From an uncultured Anaerolineae bacterium (lineage in GTDB: Bacteria; Chloroflexota; Anaerolineae; Anaerolineales; Villigracilaceae), in contig CAINXK010000519.1 of the NCBI GenBank assembly GCA_903854805.1, positions 1 to 6,256 on the forward strand: 6,256 bases of DNA. The letters are read 5' to 3'. The notes below the pieces were generated by a model. It ran no database searches and was not told where the DNA came from. It was given only the letters and a program-made list of their open reading frames with translations. Below are positions 1 to 5,149 of this stretch, in pieces. Numbering within the stretch: position 1 is the stretch's first letter; the number at the start of each line of letters is the position of its first letter. Made by a program: the position numbers and the translations under genes.

Positions 1-224
1 ACTTGTGCGATGTTCTCGTGTTTAATGGCCGCTGCTGCGCTTGCTTCGTGTGTAAATCGTTGGATTAATTCCGGATTATTAAAGAGAGTTGGCAGCATGA
101 GTTTAACAGCCACCATTTTCTTAAGTAATGGGTGCTCTGCTCTGTAAACAATGCTGAACCTGCCGTGGCCAATCTCGTCGAAAACCCGGTATTTGCCCAA
201 ATAATCCAATTTCATTTCTGCCAT
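1..224 (-). CDS. Ser/Thr protein kinase, N-terminal fragment (runs off left edge)
   Basis: My translation of the minus strand from the ATG at 224 is open to the window edge, giving 74 residues plus a partial codon. It starts MAEMKLDYLGKYRVFDEIGH and is the start of a Hanks-type protein kinase N-lobe. The glycine-rich loop GHGRFSIVY lies at residues 19-27, the ATP-anchoring lysine is K41 in VAVKL, and the helix-C glutamate is probably E60 in RFTHE. The catalytic loop and everything beyond lie outside the window. By hand count 52 of 74 residues match the 702-residue kinase encoded just upstream, so the two are close paralogs and this one may also carry a membrane span and an extracytoplasmic domain, which cannot be seen. 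The start at 224 was chosen because it aligns with the paralog's start; an internal ATG at 215 (M4) is the alternative. There is no strong Shine-Dalgarno sequence. Kinase identity is near certain; the substrate is unknown. Confidence 0.93.
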   Translation of the reverse strand, partial: MAEMKLDYLGKYRVFDEIGHGRFSIVYRAEHPLLKKMVAVKLMLPTLFNNPELIQRFTHEASAAAAIKHENIAQ

Positions 225-235
225 TGTTTGCTCAT
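212..235 (-). other. Overlapping 7-codon mini-ORF at the start of the partial kinase
   Basis: An ATG 11 nt upstream of the kinase ATG opens a different frame and encodes MSKQWQK before a TGA that falls inside the kinase coding sequence. The paralogous kinase has the equivalent mini-ORF (MSKPCQS, 3009-3032), with its ATG and its stop at the same distances from the kinase ATG. In this copy the frame stays open further upstream to an ATG at 400. It may be chance conservation of the leader or a translation-coupling device; translation has not been shown. Confidence 0.3.
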
Positions 236-606
236 TGTACTTCTAAATTGCTTTCTTACCTGCCAAACCTGAAGCCTCAGTTTTAGTTTTTCGTAGGACA
301 TCAATATCGACTTGCTGCTTTCAGGATGATTCCAAAAAGCGCCTATTGGTGTCGCATCTTGATGCTTACTGTCCGGGGGCTTTGTGCCAGCGCTCAGCAT
401 TGCCGCCTATTACAACGTTGATTATCCCGGACTGGTTGTGGTGTCTTCTGGTAAATGATAAAAGATTATCTAAAAAATGGATAGCGTAACTTCATGTCAC
501 GTATTTTCCAGGTTGAGGGTCTTTAACACCTGGGTTTCCCCGCAGGGTGGCTCGCATGTTTTGCGCAGTAATAACTTCAAAAATTCACTGGTGATTGGTG
601 GGGTGC

Positions 607-618
607 GCAGAATTCTGC
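607..618. repeat. 12-bp perfect palindrome, possible operator
   Basis: GCAGAATTCTGC is a perfect palindrome. The symmetry continues after two mismatched positions on each side (GGT at 602-604 and ACC at 621-623), so the full dyad covers about 22 bp, a size typical of a dimeric repressor site. It lies in the non-coding region upstream of the partial kinase. No regulator is known. Confidence 0.3.
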
Positions 619-765
619 TGACCTGTTCCTGGTGCTAAATAATTAAGACTGGGTAGTTTGAAGCAGGTTGAGAAGAAGATGTGACGAAAGCTGGTTTGCT
701 GGCAGCGCTGTTTCTGTTATACCGTTTAGGGCGCCAAGCATGTCCCAGAAAAAGGACGATTGCGA

Positions 766-771
766 ATTATA
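766..771 (-). promoter_or_regulatory. Candidate -10 element for the partial kinase
   Basis: Reading the minus strand gives a perfect TATAAT, preceded by CG as in the candidate -10 of the 402-residue kinase. It lies just beyond the terminator-like hairpin of the upstream kinase and well ahead of the partial kinase, a sensible position for a new promoter. No good -35 hexamer is found at 16-18 bp spacing, and the resulting leader would be long, about 530 nt. Confidence is low. Confidence 0.25.
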
Positions 772-828
772 CGACAATAAGGCTGGAAGAAAAGTCAGAA
801 GTTGGCCAATGTCAATAAGCGCGCTCCG

Positions 829-879
829 GAAAAGACCTGAGCTGGCGTGGGCATGAAAATGCCAACCAGCCCAGGTCTT
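829..879 (-). terminator. Terminator-like hairpin after the 702-residue kinase
   Basis: On the plus strand AAGACCTG at 832-839 pairs with CAGGTCTT at 872-879. After one mismatch GCTGG at 841-845 pairs with CCAGC at 866-870, and GGCAT pairs with ATGCC around a 4-nt loop (GAAA on plus, TTTC on minus). Read in the minus direction the hairpin starts about 33 nt after the kinase stop codon and ends in a short run of four T. The stem is long, but the U-tract is short and overlaps the stem base, so it is a plausible rather than textbook intrinsic terminator. If it works, it separates this kinase from the partial kinase downstream. Confidence 0.55.
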
Positions 880-912
880 AAGGTCGCTTTTTGACGAAGG
901 GTAAAATGAAGC

Positions 913-3021
913 CTACGGTGTTGTGTCAAGGGCGCAGCGGAAACCGATCAGGTCGCCCTGGTTGGATGCCAGCAACTTGGAACGGAAGGTGGTGCGCAGG
1001 TTGAGGTCACTATCTGACCATGAGCCGCCTCGCAATCCGCGTGCGCCGATTGCAGCCAGGTCTTCTCGGCCATCGGCGGCGTCGTACGGATAGGGCTTGT
1101 ACAGGCTGCTGACCCACTCCATAACATTGCCGGCCATGTCATAAACGTTATACACGCTTTTTCCATTTTCGTAATCTGCCACCTGGGTGGTGTCTCCGAT
1201 GGTTCGCGCGTAGTTGGTCAGGCTCTTGTCGATGCCATCCCCCCATGGGTAGGAGCGTGCATCCGGGCCACGTGCGGCTTTTTCCCATTGTGCTTCGCTT
1301 GGCAATCGGCCACCTGCCCATGCGCAGTAGGCTTTGGCCTGGTTCCAGTCGATGTGCAGCACAGGGAATTTGGCATAGGCAGGATTGTTATAGTACTTGG
1401 CACGAGAAAAGGATGCATTACTGGCTTTGGGCGCACAAGCTCCCGCTTGGATGCAAAGGGCAAACATAGCGTTGGTTACTTCGGTCTGATCAATCCAATA
1501 GCCATCCAAAGTGACTGTGTGGACAGGTTGTTCATCGTTTCGGGTATCACTGCCCATTATGAATGAGCCAGCCGGCACGTAGACCATGACCATGCCATCG
1601 ATACCACGTTTCTGACTGGAGCCGATGCCGATGGTTGGGACTGGTGTCAGGGTTGGAGATGATGTAGGTGTAAATGTCAGAGTGGGGGTCAGGGTGATGG
1701 TGGGTGTAAAAGTAAGCGTGGGTGTTACTGTGGGTGGAACAGGTGTGGGGGTGCGTGCGATCGCCACCAGGGTGGCCTTGCTGATCGAGCTGGCGGGCAC
1801 CAGGCTGCCATAAACTACTCCGCCAATTCCTAATACGAGCCCCAGCATTCCAAGCGAAAAAGTGATCAGCAGGCTAAACCGCCAGTGCAGCAATAGCGCT
1901 TTCCATGATGGCAGCGGCAGCGGAGCAAGGTGGGCCAACACACCATCCGGGTCTGACGGAGAATTCAGTTCAGCACGCAATGTCTGGGCATTCGTACGCG
2001 CGGAATTGAGGGCCTCGCTGGCGTTTGAGTAGCTGCGTTGGGCATGTTCGCGTGCTTGCAGGTCCTCGATTAGCGGTCTAGCTTCATCAGGGATGATCTG
2101 CATTGCTGCTTCGATTAATGGGTGGGCAGCATCTGGGTCGTCATCTGCCAGGGCAGCGTTTGCGCGATCGATCAGGTGTTGGTATTGTTCAGTTTTTGTG
2201 GCTGCTTCAGCCTCTCCAAGTGCTTGGGCAAAGGCGCGGCAGTTGGTGAAACGCTTCTGAGGGTCTTTTTCCAGGGCCTGGCTGATGGCTGCTTCCAGCC
2301 TTGGTGTGATCAGCGGATTGAACTGACTGGGGGAAGGGAGTTCTTCGCGTAGATGTTTGAGGTAAATGGCCAGTGGGTTTTCGCCATCAAAGGGAAGCCT
2401 GCCTGCGAAAAGTTCGTACGCCACCACGCCCAGGGCGTATTGGTCAGAAAGTGGGCTGGGTTGTCCACCATCAGCTTGTTCTGGGGAAATGTAGGCGGGT
2501 GTGCTGCGAGTCTTTTCTGCATTGGCAGCGCCGGATGTTTCCACGGCATGCAAGACACCCAGGTCTGACAACCGGGAGCTGCCGTCCTCGGCCAGTAGAA
2601 TGTTACCTGGTTTGACATCTCCGTGCACGAATCCCTGGCTATGAACGTAATCCAGGGCAGCAGCAACATCAGCAAGTATTCTGGCTGACTGATGGAAAGT
2701 GATCCTGCCATTTTTTTTGATTGAGCTATGCAGGTCACCGCCGGGTAGGTATTCCGTAACCATGAAAAGGTAGCCTTTGTCTTCGACCAGGTCGATCACT
2801 GGGGTCAGATTTTCATGCTTGATAGCTGCCACGCCGCGAACTTCTTGAATAAAGCGCTGAATGAACTCCGCGTTTTGGAAGAGATCCGGAAGCATGAGTT
2901 TGACTGCTACAGGCTTTTTGAGAAAGGGATGCTCGGAGCGGTAAACTATACTGAACCGGCCCTCTCCAATCTCATCGATGATACGGTATTTACCCAAATA
3001 ATCTAACTTTAACTTTGACAT
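913..3021 (-). CDS. Transmembrane Ser/Thr kinase with extracytoplasmic FGE/SUMF1-like domain
   Basis: A 702-residue receptor-like kinase. Residues 8-270 form a Hanks kinase domain: glycine loop GEGRFSIVY (19-27), K41, helix-C E60, catalytic loop HGDVKPGN (133-140, D135, K137, N140), DLG (153-155) and SPEQ (179-182). The HGD and DLG variants replace the usual HRD and DFG, but all catalytic residues remain. Residues 278-360 are predicted helical and cytoplasmic. One membrane span lies at about 382-406. A Thr/Pro-repeat linker follows at 424-463. An FGE-sulfatase (SUMF1) domain fills 473-699, recognised by PAGSFIMGSD, DWNQAKAYCAWAGGRLPSEA, YPWGD, YDMAGNVMEWV, LRGGSW and GFRC. The two active-site cysteines of true FGE, expected after GGSW, are Asp670 and Leu675, so formylglycine formation is unlikely and a binding or sensing role is inferred. 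C523 and C529 could form a disulfide. The start at 3021 matches the paralog; it lacks a strong ribosome binding site. Probably transcribed with the kinase upstream (154-bp gap, no visible terminator). Ligand and substrate are unknown. Confidence 0.95.
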   Translation of the reverse strand: MSKLKLDYLGKYRIIDEIGEGRFSIVYRSEHPFLKKPVAVKLMLPDLFQNAEFIQRFIQEVRGVAAIKHENLTPVIDLVEDKGYLFMVTEYLPGGDLHSSIKKNGRITFHQSARILADVAAALDYVHSQGFVHGDVKPGNILLAEDGSSRLSDLGVLHAVETSGAANAEKTRSTPAYISPEQADGGQPSPLSDQYALGVVAYELFAGRLPFDGENPLAIYLKHLREELPSPSQFNPLITPRLEAAISQALEKDPQKRFTNCRAFAQALGEAEAATKTEQYQHLIDRANAALADDDPDAAHPLIEAAMQIIPDEARPLIEDLQAREHAQRSYSNASEALNSARTNAQTLRAELNSPSDPDGVLAHLAPLPLPSWKALLLHWRFSLLITFSLGMLGLVLGIGGVVYGSLVPASSISKATLVAIARTPTPVPPTVTPTLTFTPTITLTPTLTFTPTSSPTLTPVPTIGIGSSQKRGIDGMVMVYVPAGSFIMGSDTRNDEQPVHTVTLDGYWIDQTEVTNAMFALCIQAGACAPKASNASFSRAKYYNNPAYAKFPVLHIDWNQAKAYCAWAGGRLPSEAQWEKAARGPDARSYPWGDGIDKSLTNYARTIGDTTQVADYENGKSVYNVYDMAGNVMEWVSSLYKPYPYDAADGREDLAAIGARGLRGGSWSDSDLNLRTTFRSKLLASNQGDLIGFRCALDTTP
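1633..1752 (-). repeat. Thr/Pro-rich repeat encoding the extracytoplasmic linker
   Basis: The stretch encoding residues 424-463 repeats short units such as TPT, TPTLTFTP and TLTP, rich in ACA/ACC/ACG/ACT and CCx codons. It joins the membrane span to the FGE-like domain and probably forms an extended stalk outside the membrane. Thr/Pro stalks of this style are common in surface proteins of Anaerolineae. The plus-strand Val/Gly-rich reading at 1625-1813 is the complement of this repeat and not a gene. Confidence 0.8.
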
Positions 3022-3032
3022 GGTTTGCTCAT
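3009..3032 (-). other. Overlapping 7-codon mini-ORF at the start of the 702-residue kinase
   Basis: ATGAGCAAACC directly precedes the kinase ATG. The upstream ATG, 11 nt away, opens a second frame encoding MSKPCQS and ends at a TAA inside the kinase gene; the codon just before it is TAG. The same arrangement with the same length occurs at the partial kinase (212-235). No conventional Shine-Dalgarno is seen, so the conserved ATGAGCAAAC may matter for initiation. Function is inferred only from conservation in two paralogs. Confidence 0.3.
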
Positions 3033-3175
3033 CTAATTTCTTTATTTCGAAACCGGGGGATTAAGCTTGTTTTTCAGCGTAAGCACAAGCAGGGTGAGGT
3101 TATGGCAGGAGCGTTCGCGCGGAGGTGGTCACGGTGTTTTGTTTGCCTGTGTCCGTTATCGGAATTGGCGAAAAA

Positions 3176-4384
3176 TTAGCGTGTAATCCAGCGAAAAGTC
3201 AGAGTGATGATCAAGCCCAGCAATGGTAGACCCAACAGAAGTCCAAGCCCTGTTTGCAGGATCATTTCGCTCGGTGCCGGCAGACTCCAGCCAGCTTTGC
3301 GTAAGCCCATGAATACGAAGATGCCTTCGGAATCAGGGTAATCCGGAAAAACTTCCAGCACGTTCCTGGCTTCTTGTTGAGCTGTTTGCCAATCAGCAAG
3401 CATCTGTTCGTAGTTTTCAGCCGTTTCGCTGGCGGCTTCAAGCTCGGAGATGGAGTCTTGAAGCTCTGGGCGTTCGAGCAGGAGTTTCCTGGCCATATCG
3501 AGCCGGGCACGAGCTTCAGAAATTTGCCCATTTTCCAACAAGCTGCGCGACTCGGCAATTAGCTCGCGGTATTGACGGTGTTGACCCTCTTCCATGGTGC
3601 GAACGAGAGTCTGAGTAAAGTCGCTGCAGCTGGTATAGCGATTAGCAGGGTCTTTTGCTAAACCCTTGAGCAGCACTTCGCTGACCTCATCAGCCAGTTG
3701 AGGATTGATACTGCGGGGATTGGGTGGCTGCCTGGTGACGTGCAGCAAGGCTGTGGCAGTGGAGCTATCTCCCTTGAATGGCAGTTCGCCCACCAATAAT
3801 TCATACGCCAGGACCGCCAATGAGTATTGGTCCGAACGACCGTCAGGTGTTTTTCCCTCAGCTTGTTCTGGCGAAATATACGCAGCATTGCCAGCGACGC
3901 TGCCCTGGTGGGCTGCCTCAGCCACGCCTACCAGACCAAAATCTGATAAATGCGCGCTACCGTCCAAAGCCAGGAGAATATTCTCCGGTTTGACATCACG
4001 GTGCAGGATGCTCATTGAATGAGCATAATCCAGGGCTTCTGAAACCTGTCCTAAAATGCGAAAAATATCTTTTTGTGTCAGGGATGTTGGTTCTGCCAGG
4101 CGTTTTTTCAAGTTACTCCCGGCGACATACTCCATGGCGATAAAGACCTGACCATCGTCCTCATCCAGATCCAGGATGCGCACGATGTGGGGATGTTCGA
4201 GCACCGAAGCGGCCTGGGCTTCTTGTGTAAAGCGCTTGCGCGCAATATCGTCCCCGCTGAGGCCCATTGAGAGCACCTTAATCGCTACCTGGTTACCCAG
4301 GGCGCCATGGGTGGCACGGTAGACCGTTGCGAAGCTTCCGTGTCCGAGCTCTTCGTGCAGGGTATAATGGCCAAGTTTGGTCAT
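3176..4384 (-). CDS. Tail-anchored Ser/Thr protein kinase
   Basis: A 402-residue Hanks-type kinase. The kinase domain covers about residues 5-262: glycine loop GHGSFATVY (14-22), AIK with K36, helix-C E55 in RFTQE, HRDVKPEN (128-135, catalytic D130, N135), DFG (148-150), SPEQ (171-174) and SDQYSLAVLAYELLVGELPF (184-203), the αF region. These are all canonical, so an active RD kinase is expected. Where many bacterial kinases have GT before the SPE motif this one has GN (165-166). Residues 270-345 are charged and helical, possibly TPR-like or coiled. One membrane span lies at about 376-396, followed by only six residues (FRWITR), so the protein is held in the membrane by its tail and has no outside sensor domain. 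The start at 4384 is supported by GAGG nine bases upstream. It is first of the three minus-strand kinase genes and may share a transcript with the next. It is less similar to the other two kinases than they are to each other. Confidence 0.95.
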   Translation of the reverse strand: MTKLGHYTLHEELGHGSFATVYRATHGALGNQVAIKVLSMGLSGDDIARKRFTQEAQAASVLEHPHIVRILDLDEDDGQVFIAMEYVAGSNLKKRLAEPTSLTQKDIFRILGQVSEALDYAHSMSILHRDVKPENILLALDGSAHLSDFGLVGVAEAAHQGSVAGNAAYISPEQAEGKTPDGRSDQYSLAVLAYELLVGELPFKGDSSTATALLHVTRQPPNPRSINPQLADEVSEVLLKGLAKDPANRYTSCSDFTQTLVRTMEEGQHRQYRELIAESRSLLENGQISEARARLDMARKLLLERPELQDSISELEAASETAENYEQMLADWQTAQQEARNVLEVFPDYPDSEGIFVFMGLRKAGWSLPAPSEMILQTGLGLLLGLPLLGLIITLTFRWITR

Positions 4385-4393
4385 GAGATTAAA

Positions 4394-4397
4394 CCTC
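4394..4397 (-). promoter_or_regulatory. Ribosome binding site of the 402-residue kinase
   Basis: GAGG on the minus strand (GAGGT if extended to 4393) lies nine bases ahead of the ATG at 4384. It fixes the start codon and contrasts with the other two kinases, which lack a clear Shine-Dalgarno. Confidence 0.65.
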
Positions 4398-4505
4398 GAT
4401 CAATATTGAAGTGAGTACGCAAGCCAGGTTGGGCGAATGACAATAGCTGTTTAACACAGGCTTTGGTTTTGAAAAAATGTCTCTCTGCATGTTGAGGCCT
4501 GGAAA

Positions 4506-4550
4506 CAATTAGCGATAAACCCATGGGCTGCCCGTTCTCCGTGCTAATTG
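4506..4550 (-). repeat. Spaced inverted repeat in the leader of the 402-residue kinase
   Basis: CAATTAGC at 4506-4513 and GCTAATTG at 4543-4550 are perfect 8-bp inverted copies 29 nt apart, with a CCCATGGG palindrome (4520-4527) between them. If transcription starts from the TATAAT at 4565-4570, this would sit at the very 5' end of the kinase mRNA as a stem. It could equally be a pair of protein binding sites. Confidence 0.35.
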
Positions 4551-4564
4551 CAGGAATTCAATAA

Positions 4565-4570
4565 ATTATA
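4565..4570 (-). promoter_or_regulatory. Candidate -10 element of the kinase cluster promoter
   Basis: A perfect TATAAT on the minus strand, about 180 nt ahead of the 402-residue kinase ATG, in the sequence GGCGTATAATTTATTG. No convincing -35 is found 16-18 bp upstream. It would drive the 402-residue kinase and perhaps the 702-residue kinase behind it. Confidence 0.35.
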
Positions 4571-4685
4571 CGCCAGTTTGAAGAAGAACGGTTAGAGCGG
4601 CGCGCTCGTGGAACAGCTGATAAGCATCGAATATCTTAAGCTGCGTTTTATGCCAAAAGAGCTTGAAGATCAATCTGCAGCATAT

Positions 4686-4719
4686 AAATTCCGAGATATT
4701 TTCAGCCATCTCGGAATTT
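4686..4719. terminator. Perfect 12-bp hairpin, possible bidirectional terminator
   Basis: AAATTCCGAGAT (4686-4697) and ATCTCGGAATTT (4708-4719) are exact inverted copies around a 10-nt loop. The A-rich foot on one side and T-rich foot on the other, followed by CTGTTT on the plus strand, resemble an intrinsic terminator. No gene ends next to it, so either it ends an unrecognised RNA, is left over from a lost gene, or is a protein binding site. Confidence 0.4.
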
Positions 4720-4959
4720 CTGTTTGATAAACTTTGGCATGTTTTATATTAAGCACAGGCGAATAATCATCAATCGGCAGAGAGCTTATTGTTTGTAAGT
4801 GAGTTAATAATAACATATTTTGTACCTGCTCTGGTTCCTGGCTGTCAGTGTAATAGCCCTCTGATAGCAACCACCTGCAGGCTAAACTCGGATTTTTGGA
4901 TATTTACTCCCGGGGGCATCTTACCTGTGTCCCGACAATAAGCAATCCATCGGCTTGAG

Positions 4960-4975
4960 TGGTCATCAATGACCA
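4960..4975. promoter_or_regulatory. Dyad operator candidate over the ygeY-like promoter
   Basis: TGGTCAT and ATGACCA are perfect inverted arms separated by CA. The right arm overlaps the proposed -35 hexamer ATGACC (4969-4974), where a repressor would block RNA polymerase. TGGT...ACCA ends are reminiscent of GntR-family sites, but the centre is longer than the usual FadR-type operator, so no family is assigned. Confidence 0.4.
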
Positions 4976-4998
4976 AGAAACCTACTGAGTTTTATAAT
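4969..4998 (+). promoter_or_regulatory. Candidate sigma-70 type promoter of the ygeY-like gene
   Basis: A perfect -10 TATAAT lies at 4993-4998. An 18-bp spacer separates it from ATGACC at 4969-4974, four of six matches to TTGACA. Transcription would start near 5005 and give a leader of about 145 nt. An alternative further down is TTGATT (5039-5044) with GATAAA (5061-5066). The first is preferred for its perfect -10 and its overlap with dyad elements. Confidence 0.45.
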
Positions 4999-5031
4999 CT
5001 GGAATTCCTCCAGATTTTGATTTATCTGGAG
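4996..5031. repeat. Three alternating inverted half-sites at the ygeY-like promoter
   Basis: AATCTGGA (4996-5003), TCCAGATT (5009-5016) and ATCTGGAG (5024-5031) form two overlapping dyads. The first and second pair over 8 bp with a 5-nt loop. The second, extended to CTCCAGAT (5008-5015), pairs with the third over 8 bp with an 8-nt loop. As DNA they could bind a regulator from the -10 to about +27. As RNA only the second hairpin would be fully transcribed from the proposed start; with a start further upstream the two hairpins would be mutually exclusive. Confidence 0.45.
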
Positions 5032-5046
5032 ATCACTTTTGATTTA
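5015..5046 (+). repeat. Direct repeat TTTTGATTTA, two copies 22 bp apart
   Basis: TTTTGATTTA occurs at 5015-5024 and again at 5037-5046, a start-to-start distance of 22 bp, close to two helical turns. The first copy fills the loop between the second and third half-sites. The AT-rich composition makes chance possible. Confidence 0.3.
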
Positions 5047-5136
5047 ATTTGTATTTCCAAGATAAACTATGGAATAATTTAGCTCGTCTTCGATAAAAAT
5101 TAATGCATCGGTATTTCGATCCCGCCAGGAATAAAA

Positions 5137-5143
5137 GAAGAGG
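5137..5143 (+). promoter_or_regulatory. Ribosome binding site of the ygeY-like gene
   Basis: GAAGAGG ends six bases before the ATG at 5150 and supports that start. An earlier ATG at 5146 is in another frame and meets a stop after three codons (ATGAATGAATAA), so it is not the gene start. Confidence 0.7.
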
Positions 5144-5149
5144 TTATGA

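Larger units (their letters stand above)
225..828. other. Intergenic region upstream of the partial kinase
   Basis: About 600 bp lie between the kinase start at 224 and the terminator-like hairpin of the next gene. I find no convincing gene. Two 62-codon ORFs (212-400 minus and 668-856 plus) have no recognisable similarity, and the plus-strand one ends inside the hairpin at 832-879. What can be seen is a 12-bp palindrome at 607-618 and a perfect minus-strand TATAAT at 766-771, which could serve as the kinase promoter. A looser minus-strand alternative is GATAAT near 434. The 30 or so bases just before the kinase start resemble the leader of the paralog (AAGCAATTTAG versus AAGAAATTAG, then ATGAGCAAAC). 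Confidence 0.6.
4385..5149. other. Divergent intergenic region between kinase cluster and ygeY-like gene
   Basis: A 765-bp AT-rich region separates the divergent genes. It holds a possible promoter for each direction, a long spaced inverted repeat (4506-4550), a perfect 12-bp hairpin (4686-4719), a dyad (4960-4975) and three alternating half-sites (4996-5031). A 66-codon minus-strand reading from a TTG at 4870 to 4670 has no ribosome binding site or recognisable similarity, and a 39-codon plus-strand reading (GTG 4608 to 4727) is likewise unsupported. I see no tRNA or known riboswitch fold. The length and residual coding-like stretches would fit a decayed gene, but I cannot identify one. Confidence 0.6.

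Noticed and set aside
508..533. CCAGGT...ACCTGG inverted repeat as a terminator
   Set aside because: Only 6 bp with a 14-nt loop and no T-run next to it on either strand.
668..856. 62-codon plus-strand ORF in the intergenic region
   Set aside because: No ribosome binding site, no recognisable motif, and it ends inside the terminator-like hairpin of the opposite-strand kinase.
913..1100. The FGE-like C-terminus as the variable region of a diversity-generating retroelement target, since such targets often end in an LRGGSW...GFR C-type lectin fold
   Set aside because: No reverse transcriptase, no template repeat and no second copy of this stretch are seen in the window, and the codons after GGSW are not enriched for AAY. 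It would need flanking sequence to revive.
1625..1813. Plus-strand Val/Gly-repeat ORF
   Set aside because: It is the antisense of the Thr/Pro linker codons; the repeat composition creates the open frame.
4608..4727. 39-codon plus-strand ORF (GTG start, VEQLISIEYLKLRFM...)
   Set aside because: Reads like protein in places but is very short, has no clear ribosome binding site and also overlaps the hairpin; kept only as possible gene debris.
4670..4870. 66-codon minus-strand ORF (TTG start)
   Set aside because: Weak start with no Shine-Dalgarno, overlaps the perfect hairpin at 4686-4719, and resembles no family I know. An adjoining frame from an ATG near 4920 could make it a frameshifted remnant, but nothing supports that.
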